Of a DNA stretch of 64,000 nucleotides, positions 28,835-40,129 are shown piece after piece. The translations under genes were made by a program, and so were the position numbers. The notes beneath the pieces were generated by a model. The model had not been told where the DNA came from. It made no database searches and saw only the letters and a program-made list of their open reading frames with translations. Source of the DNA: Levilactobacillus yonginensis. GTDB lineage: Bacteria; Bacillota; Bacilli; Lactobacillales; Lactobacillaceae. How positions within the stretch are numbered: position 1 is the first letter of the stretch; each line of letters begins with the position of its first letter. The stretch spans positions 17,382 through 81,381 of the forward strand of contig NZ_RHNO01000012.1 in assembly GCF_003946265.1 (NCBI RefSeq), read 5' to 3'.

Positions 28835-29698
28835 ATGGGCGTTATCTTTTCACCAATCGTGGCGGCGCTTAACCCCATCGCCATTCATTTAGGGCCCATT
28901 GCCGTTCACTGGTACGGGATTATCATTGCTGCGGGCGTTGTTCTCGCAGTCACGTTAGCGGTCCGTGAAGGTCGGCGGCGGGGAATTAATCCCGATGACA
29001 TCTACGACATGATTTTGTGGGCGTTACCCGCAGCATTGATTGCTGCGCGGCTGTATTACGTCGTCTTTAATTGGAACTACTATGCTAAGCACGCCAGTGA
29101 AATCATTGCGATTTGGGATGGTGGAATTGCCATCTATGGGTCCCTGATTGGGGCTGGAATCGTCGTGGTTATCTTCTGTCGGTCACGGTTTATTCCAACC
29201 TGGCTGATGTTGGATGTGGCAGCGCCAACCGTAATTTTAGGCCAAGCCATTGGTCGGTGGGGGAACTTCATGAATCAAGAAGCCTATGGTCGCGTGACCA
29301 GTCTGGCGTTCTTGCAGGGGTTGCACCTACCTAACTGGATCATTGGACAAATGTTGGTCAACGGGATGTACCGCCAGCCAACGTTCCTCTATGAGTCCAC
29401 TTGGAGTCTCATGGGGTTCGTTGTCCTAATGAGCTTACGTCACTATCCTGGGTTATTTCGCCAGGGTGAGGTGTTCCTTGCCTACGTGATGTGGTATTCA
29501 TTTGGTCGGTTCTTCATCGAGGGTATGCGGACGGATAGTCTGTGGCTGTTCCATCTGTTACGCATCTCACAAGCCTTATCAGTTGTGTTGTTCGTGGGAG
29601 CCCTGATTATTTGGATCTACCGGCGGCGAGAAGCTAATCCACCGGTAGCCTACCTTGACGGGAATCCGTTTCGAGAAAAAACTAAACTTTCTAAATAA
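28835..29698 (+). CDS. lgt: Prolipoprotein diacylglyceryl transferase
   Basis: 287 residues with about seven membrane segments. The Lgt signature [14 protein letters not shown] (about 145-158) and the essential HWYGI (about 26-30) are present. It attaches diacylglycerol to the lipobox Cys of prolipoproteins. It begins five bases after the hprK stop. The GGGAG stretch directly abuts the ATG, unusually close, so a start a few codons downstream or coupled translation is possible. Confidence 0.93.
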   Translation: MGVIFSPIVAALNPIAIHLGPIAVHWYGIIIAAGVVLAVTLAVREGRRRGINPDDIYDMILWALPAALIAARLYYVVFNWNYYAKHASEIIAIWDGGIAIYGSLIGAGIVVVIFCRSRFIPTWLMLDVAAPTVILGQAIGRWGNFMNQEAYGRVTSLAFLQGLHLPNWIIGQMLVNGMYRQPTFLYESTWSLMGFVVLMSLRHYPGLFRQGEVFLAYVMWYSFGRFFIEGMRTDSLWLFHLLRISQALSVVLFVGALIIWIYRRREANPPVAYLDGNPFREKTKLSK

Positions 29699-29713
29699 GG
29701 AGAATCCATTACT

Positions 29714-30727
29714 ATGTCAGAGAAAATTGCAGTACTCGGTGCCGGTTCATGGGGGTCAATTTTAGCGAGCGTCCTGGATGAAAATGGGCATGATGTTCGG
29801 TTATGGTCGTACAACCCTAAGCAGGTTGAGGAACTGAATACGCAGCACACCAACTCACACTACATCAAGGATTACACGTTCTCACCTTCATTAGTAGCTT
29901 ACTCCGACCTAGCCAGCGCTCTGGACGGGGTTGATGCCATCTTATTCGTGGTGCCAACCAAGGCTATCCGGTCCGTTGCTGGAAACGTTGCGGCAATTCT
30001 GAAGGAAAAGAATTTACAGCCCCAATTGATCCACGCTAGCAAGGGAATCGAGCAGAAGACGTACAAGCGGCTCTCACAAGTATTGGAAGAAGAAATTCCT
30101 GAAAGTAACCGCAAAGGGGTCACGGTATTGTCCGGACCTAGTCACGCTGAAGACGTTGCACGTAAGGACATTACGTTGGTCACCGCGGCTAGTGCGAACC
30201 CAGAATCAGCTAAATTTGTTCAAAAATTATTCATGACACCATACTTCCGGGTTTACACGAACTCTGACGTTATCGGTGTTGAAATCGGGGCGGCTCTGAA
30301 GAACATCATCGCTTTAGGGGCTGGTGCGTTACATGGCTTAGGCTATGGGGATAATGCTAAGGCTGCGCTGATGACTCGGGGCTTGGCCGAAATTTCTCGG
30401 TTGGGCACGTCGTTCGGGGCTGACCCAATGACTTTCATCGGGTTATCCGGTGTCGGCGATATCATCGTGACCGCAACGAGTTCTAATTCACGGAACTGGC
30501 GGGCCGGTGATGAACTAGGCCGCGGTGAAGCGTTAGATGATGTCATCAACCACATGGGTATGGTGATTGAAGGCTTAGCTACGACCAAGGCAGCTTACGA
30601 GCTATCAAAGGAACGTGGCGTTTCAATGCCTATCACTGAAGCTATTTACCAAGTTATTTATGAAGGCAAGGACATTCGGCAGGCTATTTCAGATTTGATG
30701 CAACGTGAAGGCCGTTCTGAATTTTAA
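29714..30727 (+). CDS. gpsA: Glycerol-3-phosphate dehydrogenase (NAD(P)+)
   Basis: 337 residues. The Rossmann motif GAGSWGS opens the protein (about 8-14). [20 protein letters not shown] and the C-terminal [10 protein letters not shown] are family features. It makes sn-glycerol-3-phosphate from dihydroxyacetone phosphate for phospholipid and teichoic acid synthesis. It lies 15 bases after lgt. Confidence 0.95.
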   Translation: MSEKIAVLGAGSWGSILASVLDENGHDVRLWSYNPKQVEELNTQHTNSHYIKDYTFSPSLVAYSDLASALDGVDAILFVVPTKAIRSVAGNVAAILKEKNLQPQLIHASKGIEQKTYKRLSQVLEEEIPESNRKGVTVLSGPSHAEDVARKDITLVTAASANPESAKFVQKLFMTPYFRVYTNSDVIGVEIGAALKNIIALGAGALHGLGYGDNAKAALMTRGLAEISRLGTSFGADPMTFIGLSGVGDIIVTATSSNSRNWRAGDELGRGEALDDVINHMGMVIEGLATTKAAYELSKERGVSMPITEAIYQVIYEGKDIRQAISDLMQREGRSEF

Positions 30728-30758
30728 TTGCAGGGGATACGAGGAAGGATTTTGAACT

Positions 30759-31664
30759 ATGAGAAAAGTTAGAAAAGCAGTGATTCCAGCGGCGGGTCTG
30801 GGGACCCGTTTCTTACCAGCCACCAAGGCATTAGCCAAGGAAATGCTACCAATCGTGGACAAGCCAACGATCCAATTTATCGTTGAAGAAGCACGTAAAT
30901 CAGGAATTGAAGACATCGTCATCGTTGATGGCAAGTCAAAGCGGTCAATCGAAGATCACTTTGATTCCAATCCTGAACTGGAAGCTAATCTGGAGGCTAA
31001 GCATAAGGATGAACTTTTGCGTCAGGTTCAGGAAACTACTGGCATGAATCTTTACTTCATTCGCCAGCCTTATCCTCGTGGCTTAGGTGATGCGGTTTTA
31101 ACGGCGAAGGCCTTTATTGGGGACGAACCGTTCATCGTTATGTTGGGTGATGACATGACTGACAGTAAGGTACCACTGACTAAGCAACTGATCGACCGTT
31201 ACAACGAAACGGGTGCTTCCACGTTGGCCGTGATGCGGGTGCCTCACAAGGACACTGCCAAGTATGGCGTCATCAATCCTTCAGAAGAAACGGAACCAGG
31301 TTTGTACAACGTTACGAACTTCGTTGAGAAGCCACAGCCAGATGAGGCACCAAGTGATTTGGCGATCATTGGCCGGTACCTGTTCACACCAGAGATTTTT
31401 GAAGCATTGGAAAACACGCCGGTTGGTTTAGGCAACGAATTACAATTGACGGATGCCATTGACCGACTCAACCAGACACAACGAGTCTTTGCCCACGAAT
31501 ATAAGGGCAAACGATTTGATGTCGGTAACAAGTTCGGTTGGATTCAAACCAACATTGAATACGGTCTGCAACACCCTGAAACCAAAGATCAACTCCGGGC
31601 CTACATCAAGGAACTCGGAACGAAGTTGACCGCAGCTGATGAAAAGGCAGCCAAGTCGAAATAG
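30759..31664 (+). CDS. galU: UTP-glucose-1-phosphate uridylyltransferase
   Basis: 301 residues. The nucleotide-binding motif [23 protein letters not shown] (split at 7-30) and [22 protein letters not shown] are typical. It makes UDP-glucose for wall glycans, lipoteichoic acid anchors and galactose use. It is 31 bases after gpsA, so probably in the same operon. Confidence 0.95.
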   Translation: MRKVRKAVIPAAGLGTRFLPATKALAKEMLPIVDKPTIQFIVEEARKSGIEDIVIVDGKSKRSIEDHFDSNPELEANLEAKHKDELLRQVQETTGMNLYFIRQPYPRGLGDAVLTAKAFIGDEPFIVMLGDDMTDSKVPLTKQLIDRYNETGASTLAVMRVPHKDTAKYGVINPSEETEPGLYNVTNFVEKPQPDEAPSDLAIIGRYLFTPEIFEALENTPVGLGNELQLTDAIDRLNQTQRVFAHEYKGKRFDVGNKFGWIQTNIEYGLQHPETKDQLRAYIKELGTKLTAADEKAAKSK

Positions 31665-31729
31665 GTGACAAACTTACTTTTAAATAGTAAAGTATCATTT
31701 AGGCTAAAGAGCAGAAGGGAGCGTTACAC

Positions 31730-32671
31730 GTGAAAAACTATGATGTTATTGTCATCGGTGCGGGTCCTGGCGGTATGACTGGGGCGCTATATGCGTCACG
31801 GGCTAACTTGTCAGTCCTGATGCTCGACCGGGGAATTTACGGTGGGCAAATGAACAACACCGCTGCGATTGAAAATTATCCTGGGTTCAAGTCGGTCCTC
31901 GGACCAGACCTGGCAAAGGATATGTATGATGGGTCAACCCAGTTCGGCGCTGAATTTGCGTACGGCAGTGTTGAATCTATTGAAGACCACGGCGACCATA
32001 AGGTTGTGAAGACTGATGATGGCGATTACTCAGCCAAGGCAGTCATCGTGGCAACGGGCTCCGAGTATAAGAAACTTGGTGTCCCTGGTGAAGATGAATT
32101 TGGTGGCCGAGGCGTTTCCTACTGCGCGGTCTGCGACGGTGCGTTCTTTAAGAATCGTGAAGTCATTGTTGTTGGTGGGGGAGATTCTGCGATTGAAGAA
32201 GGAATCTACTTAGCCGGTTTGGCTTCTAAGGTGACGATTGTGGTTCGGCGTGATCAACTCCGAGCACAAAAGATCATCCAAGACCGGGCCTTTGCCAACG
32301 AAAAGATTGAATTTGTTTGGAACACGAACGTAACGGCCATTTTGGGTGACGAGATGAAGGTTACGGGCGTTGCGACTAAGAATAACCAGACCGGTGAAAC
32401 CGGTGAATTAGCAGCTAGTGGGGTCTTCATTTACGTGGGGACTTTACCAATGACCGACGCCTTCAAGGGCTTAGGTATCTTGGACGAAGCTGGCTGGATC
32501 AAGACCGATGATCACATGGCAACTGCCGTTCCTGGTATCTTTGCTATTGGTGACGTTCGGCAAAAAGACCTGCGGCAGATTACCACGGCCGTTGGTGACG
32601 GTGGTATCGCTGGTCAAGAAGCCTTCAGTTATTTGGAGACTTTAAAATCAAAGGCGGCTTCCGCCCAATAA
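31730..32671 (+). CDS. trxB: Thioredoxin reductase
   Basis: 313 residues. FAD-binding GAGPGGMTGAL (about 9), redox-active CAVC (about 136-139), NADPH-binding GGGDSAIEEG (about 152) and the second FAD motif GDVRQKDLRQ (about 280) are all intact. It reduces thioredoxin with NADPH. Start is GTG with AGAAGGGAG upstream. A strong terminator follows. Confidence 0.95.
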   Translation: MKNYDVIVIGAGPGGMTGALYASRANLSVLMLDRGIYGGQMNNTAAIENYPGFKSVLGPDLAKDMYDGSTQFGAEFAYGSVESIEDHGDHKVVKTDDGDYSAKAVIVATGSEYKKLGVPGEDEFGGRGVSYCAVCDGAFFKNREVIVVGGGDSAIEEGIYLAGLASKVTIVVRRDQLRAQKIIQDRAFANEKIEFVWNTNVTAILGDEMKVTGVATKNNQTGETGELAASGVFIYVGTLPMTDAFKGLGILDEAGWIKTDDHMATAVPGIFAIGDVRQKDLRQITTAVGDGGIAGQEAFSYLETLKSKAASAQ

Positions 32672-32683
32672 CATGTTAAACTT

Positions 32684-32721
32684 AGCGGAGACGACCTCAT
32701 CGGGGTGGTTTCCGCTTTTTT
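32684..32721 (+). terminator. Terminator after trxB
   Basis: AGCGGAGACGACC/GGTGGTTTCCGCT stem with a few mismatches, followed by six T residues. Confidence 0.8.
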
Positions 32722-32800
32722 GTCGGCAGGATTTCTAAGAGCTGCTATTTAATGGCAGCTAGCGGCGATGAAAACTAAATTTTAAGGGAGCTGAGCAAAC

Positions 32801-33439
32801 GTGGGAATGAATCAATTTTTACAGAGTTTAAGTGACTTGGAGACAATTGACCGGGCACCGGGGTACTTTAAATTTGAGCAACATTCCGTGGCTGCTCACT
32901 CATTCAAGGTTGCCGAAGTTGCACAATTCTTAGGAGACGTGGAAGAGCAGGCTGGTCACCAGGTAAACTGGCGCTTGCTGTACGAAAAGGCTCTAAATCA
33001 CGATTATACTGAACGGTTTATCGGAGATATTAAGACACCCGTGAAGTACGCGACCCCCGAGTTACGCACGATGCTGGCTGATGTGGAGACTTCCCTGACT
33101 GCCAATTTTATTCATAATGAAATTCCCAAACAGTTTCAGGCGGCCTACACTCGGCGCCTGGGTGAGGGCAAGGACGACACGTTGGAAGGACAAATCCTTT
33201 CGGTTGCAGATAAAGTAGACTTGTTGTACGAGTCCTTTGGCGAGATTCAGAAGGGCAATCCAGAACCCGTCTTCACGGAAATTTATCGTGAGAGTTTGTC
33301 AACGATTCTAAAGTTCAAACAAATGCCGTGTGTGCGTTATTTCTTATCGGATGTTTTGCCTGAGATGTTGGCCGCTGACTTCAGTGACCGGCAAAAGCTG
33401 GCGCAATTAACGGACCACTTATTGGAGGATAATGATTAA
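32801..33439 (+). CDS. HD domain phosphohydrolase (YfbR-like)
   Basis: 212 residues. The metal ligands of the HD fold appear as H in EQHSVAAHSF (about 27-32), HD in NHDYTER (about 66) and D in SVADKVD (about 135). The family resembles YfbR-type 5'-deoxynucleotidases, which act on dNMPs, but the substrate is not shown here. GTG at 32801 is ten bases after AAGGGAG and is preferred over the ATG two codons later. It abuts the next gene directly. Confidence 0.78.
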   Translation: MGMNQFLQSLSDLETIDRAPGYFKFEQHSVAAHSFKVAEVAQFLGDVEEQAGHQVNWRLLYEKALNHDYTERFIGDIKTPVKYATPELRTMLADVETSLTANFIHNEIPKQFQAAYTRRLGEGKDDTLEGQILSVADKVDLLYESFGEIQKGNPEPVFTEIYRESLSTILKFKQMPCVRYFLSDVLPEMLAADFSDRQKLAQLTDHLLEDND

Positions 33440-33967
33440 ATGAAACTTGCTGAAGTTTGGAATCAGAGTTTGACCGGGGCTACGGTGCGGCCATTAACGC
33501 ATGCGGACGACGATATGATCTATGCGTTTCAAGCGGCTCATCCGGCCTATTTTGACCATTTTCAAGACCATCCAGTAACCCGTCAGGAGGCTATTCAGGA
33601 CGTCACGGATATTCCGTTGAACGCTTTGCCAGAGCAGAAGGCCTACCTGGGAGTTTTTCAGGATGAACAGTTAGTGATCCTGGTAGATCTGATTATCGAT
33701 TATCCATTGCCAAGTTTGGTGTGGTTGGGGATGTGGATGCCGGCTAAGACTTTGACGACAACGGAGGCGGCCGCATATTACCGCAGTTTGGTAGCGGTAC
33801 TCCACGAGGCTGGTGCCGTTCAACTTCAGCTTAGCGTCTTCATGGGTGATCGGCAGATGAAACAATTCTGGGAAGACTTACAACTCACTGCTGTCCAGAC
33901 GACCAGTGTTGTAAAAGGGGACCGAACTGCCAACATTACCATCTATCAGGATAAATTCTCTCGATAG
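33440..33967 (+). CDS. GNAT-like acetyltransferase domain protein
   Basis: 175 residues; ATG directly follows the stop of the HD gene, with GGAGGA upstream. Secondary-structure pattern (TVRPLTHADDDMIYAF..., YLGVFQDEQLVILVDLIIDYP, long helix, VFMGDRQMKQFWEDLQLTAVQ) fits the GNAT fold, including a C-terminal NxxxxxFW-like helix. The acetyl-CoA loop is not sharply conserved. The substrate is unknown. Confidence 0.6.
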   Translation: MKLAEVWNQSLTGATVRPLTHADDDMIYAFQAAHPAYFDHFQDHPVTRQEAIQDVTDIPLNALPEQKAYLGVFQDEQLVILVDLIIDYPLPSLVWLGMWMPAKTLTTTEAAAYYRSLVAVLHEAGAVQLQLSVFMGDRQMKQFWEDLQLTAVQTTSVVKGDRTANITIYQDKFSR

Positions 33968-33980
33968 GACGCCTGAGTGG

Positions 33981-34006
33981 CGAAAGTATGTTCGGTATGG
34001 TAAAAT
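33981..34006 (+). promoter_or_regulatory. LexA box and -10 upstream of uvrB
   Basis: CGAAAGTATGTTCG (33981-33994) differs by one base from the Gram-positive LexA/DinR box CGAACnnnnGTTCG. It covers the -35 region of a -10 TAAAAT (34001-34006). This fits SOS control of uvrBA. Confidence 0.75.
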
Positions 34007-34017
34007 ATTTGAACGTG

Positions 34018-34045
34018 ATGGGAAGCGCTCCGTTTCCCATTTTTC
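34018..34045 (+). terminator. Terminator-like hairpin between the LexA promoter and uvrB
   Basis: ATGGGAA (34018-34024) pairs with TTCCCAT (34034-34040), with TTTTTT after it. It may end the HD-GNAT transcript, but it also lies downstream of the SOS promoter and could attenuate uvrB transcription. Confidence 0.6.
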
Positions 34046-34131
34046 TGATGAAATTAACTAGACGGCTGGGGATTAGTTGTTCGGCAACGGCGCCAGCCCA
34101 TTAATAATTTGAGGTAGGGAGGTTACCATCT

Positions 34132-36138
34132 ATGATCGACCGACAAACGGACAAAAAATTTGATCTGGTGTCAAAGTATCAGCCAACGGGGGATCAACCT
34201 GAAGCGATTCGTCAATTGACCCAAGGCATTGAGGGCGGTGAAAAGGCGCAGATTCTCTTGGGAGCTACCGGGACCGGGAAGACTTTTACGATTTCTAACG
34301 TTATCAAGAACGTTAACAAGCCTACGCTCGTGCTGTCCCATAATAAGACGTTAGCGGGCCAATTGTACGGGGAATTCAAGCAGTTTTTCCCTAACAACGC
34401 GGTTGAGTACTTTGTGAGTTACTATGATTACTACCAACCGGAAGCGTACGTGCCTTCGAGTGATACGTACATTGAAAAAGATTCATCTATCAACGATGAA
34501 ATCGATAAGTTACGACACTCGGCAACGAGTTCCTTGCTGGAAAGAAATGACGTCATTGTGGTGGCCTCGGTTTCCTCTATTTTCGGGTTAGGGGACCCCA
34601 CTGAATATAAGAATCACGTGGTTTCCTTGCGAGTTGGTCAGGAGATTGAGCGGGATGCACTCCTGCGTAAATTGGTGAATATTCAATTCGAACGCAACGA
34701 CTACGACTTTCAGCGGGGCCGGTTCCGGGTTCACGGTGATGTGGTCGAAATCTTCCCGGCGTCACGGAATGACCGAGCGCTACGGGTTGAATTCTTTGGC
34801 GATGAGATTGATCGCATTCGTGAGGTTGATTCACTGACTGGCGAAATCGTGGGCGACCGTGAACACGTTGCTATTTTCCCGGCAACCCACTTTATGACCA
34901 ACGATGACATCATGGCCCAGGCTACGAACGGTATCGAGGGTGAACTGAAGGACCGGGTCACTGAACTTGAAGGTGACGGTAAGTTGCTTGAAGCACAACG
35001 CCTGAAGCAACGGACTACGTACGATGTTGAAATGATGCGGGAAATGGGCTACACGAGTGGGATTGAGAACTATTCTCGCTGGATGGATGGCCGCAAACCT
35101 GGTGAACCACCATATACCTTACTGGACTTCTTCCCGAAAGACTTTTTGTTGGTCGTTGATGAATCTCACGTGACGATGCCACAAGTCCGGGGGATGTACA
35201 ATGGTGACCGCGCTCGGAAACAACAGTTGGTGGACTACGGTTTTCGATTGCCGAGTGCTTTGGACAACCGGCCACTGAAGTTAAACGAAGTGGAACAACA
35301 CATTAATCAGGTCGTTTACATGTCGGCCACACCGGGACCTTACGAGCATGAGCAAACGGACCACGTCGTTCAACAGATCATTCGACCGACCGGGTTACTG
35401 GATCCAACCATCGAAGTTCGCCCAATTATGGGGCAAATGGATGACTTAGTTGGTGAAATCAATGCGCGCGTTGAAAAGAACGAGCGAACTTTCGTCACGA
35501 CCCTGACCAAAAAGATGTCTGAAGATTTGACGGATTATTTAAAGGATTTAGGCATCAAGGTGGCCTACTTGCACTCCGACATTAAGACGTTGGAGCGGAC
35601 TGAAATTATGCGTGACCTGCGTTTGGGTAAGTACGATGTTTTGGTCGGAATTAATCTGTTGCGGGAAGGAATCGATATCCCCGAAGTTTCCTTGGTAGCG
35701 ATTTTGGATGCGGATAAGGAAGGTTTCTTACGGAACGAACGGTCACTGATTCAAACGATTGGTCGGGCGGCTCGGAACTCCCATGGGGCAGTCATTATGT
35801 ACGCGGACTCCACCACGGAATCTATGCAGGCAGCCATTGATGAGACGGCTCGCCGGCGGAAGGTTCAGATTGCTTATAACAAGGAACACGGCATTACGCC
35901 AACGACAATTATCAAACCAATTCGTGATTTGATTGCGGTCACTAAGAAGAACGATAATGGTGATGAGAAGGATGACTTCGTTGCCAGTGACTTTGAGGAT
36001 ATGACCAAGGAAGACCAAGAGAAATTGATTGCCCGGTTGGAAGACGAAATGCGTGCGGCTGCTAAGAAGCTCGACTTTGAGCAGGCCGCTTCGTTACGGG
36101 ATACAGTTATGGATATGAAGACCGAAATTGGTGATTAG
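34132..36138 (+). CDS. uvrB: Excinuclease ABC subunit B
   Basis: 668 residues. Walker A GATGTGKT (about 43-50), beta-hairpin [21 protein letters not shown] and helicase motifs [12 protein letters not shown] are intact. The C-terminal UVR domain (about 630-665, [22 protein letters not shown]) binds UvrC. It loads onto damage from UvrA. GGGAGG lies before the ATG. uvrA follows after 20 bases, making the uvrBA operon under LexA. Confidence 0.96.
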   Translation: MIDRQTDKKFDLVSKYQPTGDQPEAIRQLTQGIEGGEKAQILLGATGTGKTFTISNVIKNVNKPTLVLSHNKTLAGQLYGEFKQFFPNNAVEYFVSYYDYYQPEAYVPSSDTYIEKDSSINDEIDKLRHSATSSLLERNDVIVVASVSSIFGLGDPTEYKNHVVSLRVGQEIERDALLRKLVNIQFERNDYDFQRGRFRVHGDVVEIFPASRNDRALRVEFFGDEIDRIREVDSLTGEIVGDREHVAIFPATHFMTNDDIMAQATNGIEGELKDRVTELEGDGKLLEAQRLKQRTTYDVEMMREMGYTSGIENYSRWMDGRKPGEPPYTLLDFFPKDFLLVVDESHVTMPQVRGMYNGDRARKQQLVDYGFRLPSALDNRPLKLNEVEQHINQVVYMSATPGPYEHEQTDHVVQQIIRPTGLLDPTIEVRPIMGQMDDLVGEINARVEKNERTFVTTLTKKMSEDLTDYLKDLGIKVAYLHSDIKTLERTEIMRDLRLGKYDVLVGINLLREGIDIPEVSLVAILDADKEGFLRNERSLIQTIGRAARNSHGAVIMYADSTTESMQAAIDETARRRKVQIAYNKEHGITPTTIIKPIRDLIAVTKKNDNGDEKDDFVASDFEDMTKEDQEKLIARLEDEMRAAAKKLDFEQAASLRDTVMDMKTEIGD

Positions 36139-36158
36139 GTCGGTGAGGAGACAAGCAA

Positions 36159-39029
36159 TTGGCAAATGATAAAATTGTGATTCACGGGGCACGGGCCCAT
36201 AATTTAAAGGACATCGACGTCACGATTCCGAAAAACAAGTTGGTCGTCATCAGTGGGTTGTCAGGTTCTGGGAAGAGTTCCCTCGCCTTTGACACCCTCT
36301 ACGCTGAAGGTCAACGTCGTTACGTGGAAAGCTTGTCGTCATACGCACGGCAGTTTTTGGGACAAATGGATAAGCCAGATGTTGACTCCATCGATGGGTT
36401 AAGTCCGGCTATCTCTATTGACCAAAAAACCACGTCTAAGAATCCTCGGTCCACCGTGGGGACGGTCACTGAAATCAACGATTACTTACGTCTGCTCTGG
36501 GCCCGGGTAGGAACGCCTATCTGTCCGAATGACGGTACGGAGATCACGAGTCAAAGTGTTGAACAAATGGTTGACCAGATTCTGGACCTGCCGGAACGGA
36601 CTAAACTTCAGATTCTTTCGCCCATTGTGCGGGGGAAGAAGGGGCAGCACAAAAAGATCTTTGAAAAGATTCAGCGTGAGGGCTTTGTCCGGGTTCGGGT
36701 CGATGGTGAGACCATGGACTTAGATGACGTGCCTGAATTAAACAAGAATCAAAATCATGATATTTCAATTGTGATTGATCGCATCGTGGTTAAGTCTGGT
36801 ATTCGGTCCCGGTTATTTGATTCTTTTGAAGCAGCCCTGCGGTTAAGCGGTGGATATGCGGTGGCCGATTTGATCGATGGAGACCCCATGATTTTTTCTG
36901 AACACTACGCTTGTCCAGTCTGTGGGTTCACAGTGGGTGAATTGGAACCGCGGCTGTTCTCTTTCAACGCGCCATTTGGCGCTTGCCCAGACTGTGATGG
37001 TTTAGGGGTCAAGTTGGAAGTCGATTTGGATTTAGTTGTTCCAGATCGGACTAAGACGTTGCGCGAAGGAGCTTTGGAGCCTTGGAATCCGATTAGTTCA
37101 CAGTACTATCCTGCTTTATTGGAACAGGCTTGTGATGCCTTTGATGTTGACATGGATACGCCATTTAAGGATTTGTCCAAGACGGACCAAGCGATGGTTT
37201 TATACGGTTCTCAGGGCAAGGAGTTCCACTTCCACTATGAAAATGATTTCGGTGGCGTGCGCGACATTGACGTGGCCTTTGAAGGGGTTATTCCCAACGT
37301 TAACCGGCGTTACCATGAAACAAACAGTGAATTTACCCGGGACGTTATGCGTAAATACATGACGGAGCTAACCTGCCAGACTTGTCACGGTTACCGGTTA
37401 AATCGCCAAGCCTTGAGTGTTAAGATCAATCATCAACACATTGGTGAGGTTTCCAACTTGCCTGTGGATAAGGAGCTCTCGTTCTTCAAGGACCTTTCCT
37501 TTGGTGAACAAAACCAGGTGATCGCGCAACCTATTTTAAAGGAAATTCGGGACCGGTTGACGTTCTTACGGAACGTGGGCCTGGACTACCTGACACTGAG
37601 TCGCTCTGCCCGGACATTATCTGGTGGGGAAGCACAGCGGATTCGGTTAGCTACGCAGATTGGGTCCAATCTTTCTGGTGTGTTGTACATCCTGGATGAA
37701 CCATCCATCGGATTACATCAACGTGATAACGACCGGTTGATTGCCTCGTTGAAGCAAATGCGGGACCTTGGTAACACCCTGATTGTGGTTGAACATGATG
37801 AGGACACGATGCGGGCTGCAGACTATATTGTTGATATCGGTCCCGGTGCTGGTGAGAACGGGGGCCACGTGATGGCTGCTGGTACGCCGAAACAGGTGAT
37901 GCGGTCACGCAAATCCTTAACGGGTCAGTACTTGGCGGGTAAGCAGTATATCCCAGTTCCCTTGGAACGCCGTGAAGGTAATGGCAAAGAGATTCGGATA
38001 ACTGGCGCCGCCGAGAACAACTTGAAGGACGTTACAGTAGATTTTCCTCTAGGTGAATTTGTGGTCGTGACGGGGGTTTCTGGTTCAGGTAAGTCAACGT
38101 TAGTGAATACAATTTTGAAGCGGGCGTTGGCGCAAAAACTGAATAATAATTCAGAGAAGCCTGGGAAGTACCAGAGTATCGCGGGTGTGAAGAACATTGA
38201 ACGGCTAGTCGATATCGACCAGAGTCCAATTGGCCGGACCCCTCGCAGTAATCCAGCCACCTACACAGGTGTGTTTGATGATGTGCGGACCCTCTTTGCC
38301 CAGACCAATGATGCTAAGCTGCGTGGTTATCAGAAGGGACGTTTCAGTTTTAACACCAAGGGGGGCCGTTGTGAGGCCTGTCACGGTGATGGTATCTTGA
38401 AGATTGAAATGAACTTCTTGCCAGACGTTTACGTTCCTTGTGAGGTCTGCCATGGCACACGCTACAATTCCGAAACCCTGGAAGTCGAATACAAGGGGAA
38501 GAATATTTCAGACGTTCTGAACATGACGGTCAGTGAAGCTTTGAAGTTCTTTGAAGCGATTCCTAAGATCACGCGGAAGCTGCAGACGATTCAGGACGTT
38601 GGTTTAGGTTACGTAAAGTTGGGCCAACCAGCCACGACGCTATCTGGTGGTGAGGCGCAACGGATGAAGTTGGCTTCCGAACTGCACAAGCAACAGAATG
38701 GGAAGAACTTCTACATTCTTGATGAACCGACTACCGGGTTGCACACTGACGACATCAAGCGGTTGTTGGTCGTTCTCCACCGGTTGGTAGATAAGGGCAA
38801 CACTGTTCTGGTGATTGAGCACAATCTGGATGTCATCAAGACGGCCGACCATTTGATTGACTTGGGTCCTGAAGGTGGGGAAGCCGGCGGTAACGTCGTT
38901 GCTACCGGAACACCTGAAGAACTCGCTGAAGTAACGGACAGTTATACTGGGAAGTACCTAAAGCCCGTCTTAGAACGGGACAAGGCCCGGACGTTGGCTG
39001 ATCAAAAACCAGTTAAAGCTAAAAAGTAA
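36159..39029 (+). CDS. uvrA: Excinuclease ABC subunit A
   Basis: 956 residues with two ABC ATPase modules (Walker [10 protein letters not shown] at about 33 and GVSGSGKST at about 643; signatures LSGGE twice) and two zinc fingers (CPVC...CPDC at about 254-283 and CEAC...CEVC at about 742-768). It scans DNA for bulky damage and recruits UvrB. The start is TTG with GAGGAG eight bases upstream. It is in the operon with uvrB. Confidence 0.96.
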   Translation: MANDKIVIHGARAHNLKDIDVTIPKNKLVVISGLSGSGKSSLAFDTLYAEGQRRYVESLSSYARQFLGQMDKPDVDSIDGLSPAISIDQKTTSKNPRSTVGTVTEINDYLRLLWARVGTPICPNDGTEITSQSVEQMVDQILDLPERTKLQILSPIVRGKKGQHKKIFEKIQREGFVRVRVDGETMDLDDVPELNKNQNHDISIVIDRIVVKSGIRSRLFDSFEAALRLSGGYAVADLIDGDPMIFSEHYACPVCGFTVGELEPRLFSFNAPFGACPDCDGLGVKLEVDLDLVVPDRTKTLREGALEPWNPISSQYYPALLEQACDAFDVDMDTPFKDLSKTDQAMVLYGSQGKEFHFHYENDFGGVRDIDVAFEGVIPNVNRRYHETNSEFTRDVMRKYMTELTCQTCHGYRLNRQALSVKINHQHIGEVSNLPVDKELSFFKDLSFGEQNQVIAQPILKEIRDRLTFLRNVGLDYLTLSRSARTLSGGEAQRIRLATQIGSNLSGVLYILDEPSIGLHQRDNDRLIASLKQMRDLGNTLIVVEHDEDTMRAADYIVDIGPGAGENGGHVMAAGTPKQVMRSRKSLTGQYLAGKQYIPVPLERREGNGKEIRITGAAENNLKDVTVDFPLGEFVVVTGVSGSGKSTLVNTILKRALAQKLNNNSEKPGKYQSIAGVKNIERLVDIDQSPIGRTPRSNPATYTGVFDDVRTLFAQTNDAKLRGYQKGRFSFNTKGGRCEACHGDGILKIEMNFLPDVYVPCEVCHGTRYNSETLEVEYKGKNISDVLNMTVSEALKFFEAIPKITRKLQTIQDVGLGYVKLGQPATTLSGGEAQRMKLASELHKQQNGKNFYILDEPTTGLHTDDIKRLLVVLHRLVDKGNTVLVIEHNLDVIKTADHLIDLGPEGGEAGGNVVATGTPEELAEVTDSYTGKYLKPVLERDKARTLADQKPVKAKK

Positions 39030-39077
39030 TGAAAGACTGGTCGGTGGAACCGTTCACGGCTAGCTATTAAATGGGTG

Positions 39078-39111
39078 AAGGGCCTGGGACAAAAGTCTCA
39101 GGTCCTTTCTT
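39078..39111 (+). terminator. Terminator of uvrBA
   Basis: AGGGCCTGGGAC/GTCTCAGGTCCT stem with AAAA loop, followed by TTTCTT. The sequence closely resembles the terminator at 331-358. Confidence 0.8.
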
Positions 39112-39257
39112 ATCGCCAAGTTTACCCTGTTGAAGCGGGTACCAGCCGGCGGTTAGGTCTGCTTAACCTTGAGCATCAATACTCACGGGTCAATTGCCAT
39201 CCTTAGTGTTAAGAATGTTTAATGTAAGGTATAGGGGTGATTTTTTTGCCCCACAAC

Positions 39258-39286
39258 TTGTGAGAAACGGCGAAAACCAGTACAAT
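39258..39286 (+). promoter_or_regulatory. Promoter of the DUF308 gene
   Basis: -35 TTGTGA (39258-39263), 17-base spacer, -10 TACAAT (39281-39286), with GAGGAG before the ATG at 39334. Confidence 0.7.
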
Positions 39287-39333
39287 GGTTGAAACCAGTC
39301 GTCAAATGACTGAATTTGTGAGGAGATGCAAAT

Positions 39334-39879
39334 ATGTTTGATATGAATCGGTCCCGTTGGGGATTTGACTGGAGCGAGTTTATTCTCGGCATTTTATTTT
39401 TAGTTGCCGCCTTTGGCTTCTTTCGCTCACCAAAAATTGGTCTTACCGGATTAGCTATTATCTTTGCCTTCATGGCGTTGCTGAGTGGGTTGACCACAAT
39501 TGCTGGGTACAAGAAACTACGTGAGGTAACTGGGATGCGAGCAAACTTTGCGTTAGCATTCGGTATCTTAGACATCTTAATTGCAGTTGTGTTCTTCTTT
39601 GATATGGACAGCGCCATCGTTTCATTGGGCTACCTATTTGCCCTGTGGTTTATCTTTGATTCCGTTGAACGGTTAGTCGTGGCTAGTCACTTGCGTCGCT
39701 TTGGTGGCGGCTTCTACTGGCTGTCCATCGTTTTGGACGTTGTGACGTTAGTTGTGGGAATCATGTTGTTTGTCCACCCAGTAGTTGCAGCCCTTTCCCT
39801 GAACGTCTTATTAGCCTTCTTCTTCGTGATTTTCGGTGTGAACGCTATCTGGATTGCGTTTGCTCGTAGTCGGTCTTAG
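39334..39879 (+). CDS. DUF308/HdeD-like membrane protein
   Basis: 181 residues with six hydrophobic segments arranged as three pairs, the DUF308/HdeD pattern (e.g. FILGILFLVAAFGFF and VTLVVGIMLFVHPVVAALSLNVLLAFFFVIFGV). HdeD in enterobacteria is linked to acid resistance, but the role in lactobacilli is not known. It is monocistronic with its own promoter and terminator. The protein starts with a short polar stretch (MFDMNRSRWGFDWSEF). Confidence 0.78.
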   Translation: MFDMNRSRWGFDWSEFILGILFLVAAFGFFRSPKIGLTGLAIIFAFMALLSGLTTIAGYKKLREVTGMRANFALAFGILDILIAVVFFFDMDSAIVSLGYLFALWFIFDSVERLVVASHLRRFGGGFYWLSIVLDVVTLVVGIMLFVHPVVAALSLNVLLAFFFVIFGVNAIWIAFARSRS

Positions 39880-39900
39880 ACCTGCTAATATTGTCAATTA

Positions 39901-39947
39901 AAGCTAGTGTGAGATCATTCGTTGTGGTGATCCGCACTGGCTTTTTT
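39901..39947 (+). terminator. Terminator after the DUF308 gene
   Basis: AAGCTAGTGTGAGATCA/TGATCCGCACTGGCTT long stem followed by T-run. Confidence 0.85.
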
Positions 39948-40081
39948 GGTGGTGTCATTATGGATTGTCGACCAAGGGGGATGACTGGATTTAGGGTACG
40001 CAGATTTTAAAGAATGTTCGGTATTTTTCGACTTTTTCCGGGTTAATTTGTAGGAATCATTAGGAAAAGACACACCCGGTG

Positions 40082-40090
40082 TGTTATACT
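40082..40090 (+). promoter_or_regulatory. Extended -10 promoter of rapZ-yvcK-whiA
   Basis: TGT followed by TATACT (40085-40090), with no clear -35; the ATG of rapZ is 40 bases further on. Confidence 0.5.
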
Positions 40091-40129
40091 GCTAAAAGAT
40101 TGTTTCAATTTAGGAGCAGGAGGAGAGCC

